Origin: Acanthopleuribacter pedis | GTDB taxonomy: Bacteria; Acidobacteriota; Holophagae; Acanthopleuribacterales; Acanthopleuribacteraceae | Assembly: GCF_017377855.1 (NCBI RefSeq) | Contig: NZ_JAFREP010000019.1 | Coordinates: forward strand, 62,001 to 126,000 | Reading direction: 5' to 3' | DNA: 64,000 nt | In this document: piece by piece, positions 62,326 through 64,000 of the stretch | How the letters are laid out: each line of letters opens with the position of its first letter | Position numbering within the stretch: position 1 is the stretch's first letter | Notes under the pieces: generated by a model | Seen by the model: the letters and a program-made list of their open reading frames with translations, nothing else | Database searches by the model: none | Told to the model about the DNA's origin: nothing | Translations under genes and position numbers: made by a program

Positions 62326-62368
62326 GGGCCTGTTGTTTGTCACACAAAGTGCGGGGAACAACAGGCCC
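62326..62368 (+). terminator. Hairpin downstream of the DUF1501 gene
   Basis: GGGCCTGTTGTT (62326-62337) pairs perfectly with AACAACAGGCCC (62357-62368) immediately after the stop codon. There is no T-run, so termination would be weak or the stem may protect the message end. Confidence 0.5.
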
Positions 62369-62684
62369 CTCCACCCTTCCCCAAGGCGCTTGTTTTGCGT
62401 CATCAACTTTAAACAGTGCGTGTTAGTAATTATTTCTCGTCAAAATTCGCACGTTAAAACATCTAAAACGCCCGTCATATATCACACTCAATCTGTGAGC
62501 AAGCTCCTATAAAAATCGGCGACCTTTCCCTAGAATCACCCTTGTCACACGGGTTTTCCCCCTTGCGACACGCGGTTATGCTCCATCACGGCACGCCCCC
62601 CATCAACAGGGCGCACACCGCTCGCCGAAAGTTATCCCATAACTACCGGCCCTTAAAATGCTCTCTTTCCTGCCGCCAGGGTAT

Positions 62685-62862
62685 AACCTAAGAAACGCGA
62701 TTACTCGCGGTGATTTTCACTAAACCTCTGGGCTACAATTGCCTGTAAAAATACTCACCGCACCCAGTGGGTGCGGTCGTGCGCGACCCCGGTCCGCTTT
62801 TCCAAGCCATTTCGCTCCAGATTTTTAGCGAAAATCCCTCGCTCTTTTCGCGCCTCTTAGGT
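62685..62862 (-). repeat. Dispersed palindromic repeat, copy 3 (about 178 bp, inverted)
   Basis: It starts ACCTAAGAAACGCGA and ends CGCGCCTCTTAGGT. Its reverse complement reads in the same order as copies 1 and 2: GGGATTTTCGCTAAA, then TCTGGAGCGAAATGGCT, GCGGTGAG, TTTACAGGC and GTAGCCCAGA. A central CGCACCCA / TGGGTGCG hairpin is present. Confidence 0.85.
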
Positions 62863-63228
62863 CTATTCCCCGTCCGCCTCTCCACCGGCGACGTTTCATT
62901 CGGTAGGGTTTCGCCAAATCGTTCCCCCGTATGATTGGGGTTTGTCGCGATGGTTTTACCAACGAACTTGGGTGCTTATACGACCCAGTTTTTGCGACCG
63001 ATTCATGGCACATTTCCCTTTTTTCCATTGCTTTATTCAATGGATAAGGTCGGCGCGGCCGAGGGTATGCCCGTCGATCTTTATGAATCACATTAAGTAT
63101 CTTTGTATCGAGCTTGTAAATCTATTTCACAATTACTTTGCATGGTTATGGGTCAACCAAGCGAAGTGCCGCTCGATACCCGGAATTCATATTCCACCCA
63201 TGATCTTTTGCTTACTCAGGAGTATCCC

Positions 63229-64000
63229 GTGTATCGCCATGTTGTTCGCACCGCGGCGTGGATTGCCTTGCTCGGGGTGATGTTCACCCTTGCAGGCGCC
63301 GCGCCTCCAGCCGGCCTATCCCCACTTCCTTCCCGATCTTCAAGCGCCCTCTTCCCCCTCCTCCCCCACTGGGCGCAAAGCACCGAACACAACCCCGCGT
63401 TGCCCGACGACGGCGACCAGTGGTTTACCGTCCTCGATTTAATCCGCCATAACGACGGCCTCGCCAAAAGTCCCGGCTTAATCGGCCGCTACACCAGTTT
63501 TCAAACGGGTGAGGGCGCGCAAGCACAAGCTTCCTTTGACGGCGGCGGCCTGCCGGTCGACGTGGTTAAAGTCGCGGCAACCTTAGACCAAAATCAACAT
63601 GCCTCAAAAGATCCGTCCAGCTTGCTGGGAAGCGGCCTGCGCCAATGGTTTCACGCCCACTATCAAGGCGTGCTGTACGTACCGGAAAGCGCCCGCTACA
63701 CCTTCATTTTGGCCTACGGCGACGCCATGTCGCTGGATCTGGACGGTGTGCGTATTACCGCTTACGAGGACGGCGAACCCTTTATCGAGGCGGCGGTTGA
63801 TCTCGAGGAAGGCTGGTACCCAATCCAGCTTAGCTACCGCAACGGCGCCAATGCCAACCCCAACATCCTTTTCGCGTGGCGCTCGAGTGGGACGATTATC
63901 GGCCCCAACAACACGACGGTCGCGGCCAAATACCTATGGCACCGCAACCCTACCGAAACGACGAAGCAAGCCCCCTTGGAGGTGGTTTTTTCACCGGCGG
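63229..64000 (+). CDS. Secreted PA14-domain protein, paralogue of the DUF1800 protein, 3' end beyond window
   Basis: The frame is open from GTG 63229 to the window end (257 codons). AGGAG at 63218-63222 sits six bases upstream. The N-terminus MYRHVVRTAAWIALLGVMFT is a signal peptide, followed by a Pro/Ser linker. FTVLDLIRHNDG and GLIGRYTSFQTGEGAQ match VLDLTRHQSC and GLIGRYYGYQDG of the protein at 57471-61040. The PA14-like unit continues with RYTFILAYGDAMSLDLDGVR, EGWYPIQLSYRNGANANP, GTIIGPNNTTVAAKYLWHR and PLEVVFSP, collinear with the paralogue. It probably also continues into LamG and DUF1800 parts outside the window. Confidence 0.85.
   Translation, partial: MYRHVVRTAAWIALLGVMFTLAGAAPPAGLSPLPSRSSSALFPLLPHWAQSTEHNPALPDDGDQWFTVLDLIRHNDGLAKSPGLIGRYTSFQTGEGAQAQASFDGGGLPVDVVKVAATLDQNQHASKDPSSLLGSGLRQWFHAHYQGVLYVPESARYTFILAYGDAMSLDLDGVRITAYEDGEPFIEAAVDLEEGWYPIQLSYRNGANANPNILFAWRSSGTIIGPNNTTVAAKYLWHRNPTETTKQAPLEVVFSPA

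Larger units (their letters stand above)
62322..63228. other. Intergenic region holding repeat copy 3
   Basis: 907 bases. After the hairpin, 62400-62540 is AT-rich and could hold a promoter. The repeat occupies 62685-62862. Then about 360 bases lead to the next gene. No other gene was seen. Confidence 0.5.

Overview
The window is moderately GC-rich bacterial chromosome with about 32 genes on both strands and no rRNA, tRNA, CRISPR array or intact insertion sequence. The gene repertoire suggests an Acidobacteriota/Holophagae-like or similar Gram-negative marine heterotroph. It includes type VI-style VgrG and PAAR-Rhs genes, many secreted peptidases, PA14/LamG-DUF1800 plus DUF1501 pairs, a STAND-WD40 kinase and a propeller-GGDEF sensor. 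The lineage is inferred from gene content and was not tested.

Layout. (1) 1-8473: a VgrG spike (5' end outside the window), a TPR protein and a PAAR-Rhs toxin. The Rhs frame is broken by one in-frame TAA just before its autoprotease/toxin segment. (2) 8555-13402: a secreted M14 carboxypeptidase, an unknown protein and malate dehydrogenase. (3) 13645-19731: one 2028-residue protein joining a Ser/Thr kinase, a TIR-like domain, a STAND NTPase, a membrane segment and WD40 propellers. (4) 19801-21958: two tandem paralogues of an unknown secreted family. (5) 22445-25434: folE, then thrC-thrB. (6) 25547-27880: an AT-richer gene fusing a DnaA-type AAA+ domain to an AAA-ATPase-like/PD-(D/E)XK nuclease protein, followed directly by a 176-bp palindromic repeat. 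(7) 28111-31007: an M1 peptidase and a DUF6702-like partner. (8) 32363-38266: an orphan LuxR-type regulator, a 230-bp element with 21-bp inverted ends, a VOC protein, two ATP-grasp paralogues, a CAT-like acetyltransferase, an HxlR regulator and a PEBP-family protein. (9) 38349-45704: a CNNM/CorC-like membrane protein, the propeller-GGDEF sensor, an exported RidA and a TIGR01777-type epimerase with three operator-like palindromes upstream. (10) 46361-55264: a trypsin-like endopeptidase, a lipoxygenase and a metalloprotease-LRR protein. (11) 55521 to the end: an NtrC-type regulator, a DUF1800/DUF1501 pair and the start of a paralogue of the DUF1800 gene.

Functionally the window combines contact-dependent antagonism (VgrG/Rhs), a large exported proteolytic repertoire, second-messenger and sigma-54 regulation, and a few core metabolic genes. 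The most unusual items are the DnaA-AAA-nuclease fusion, the kinase-TIR-STAND-WD40 protein, the split Rhs toxin, and a dispersed palindromic repeat family present in four copies in both orientations. Starts were moved from the longest open frame wherever a Shine-Dalgarno sequence plus signal peptide or family N-terminus pointed to another codon. Several of these are GTG or TTG.
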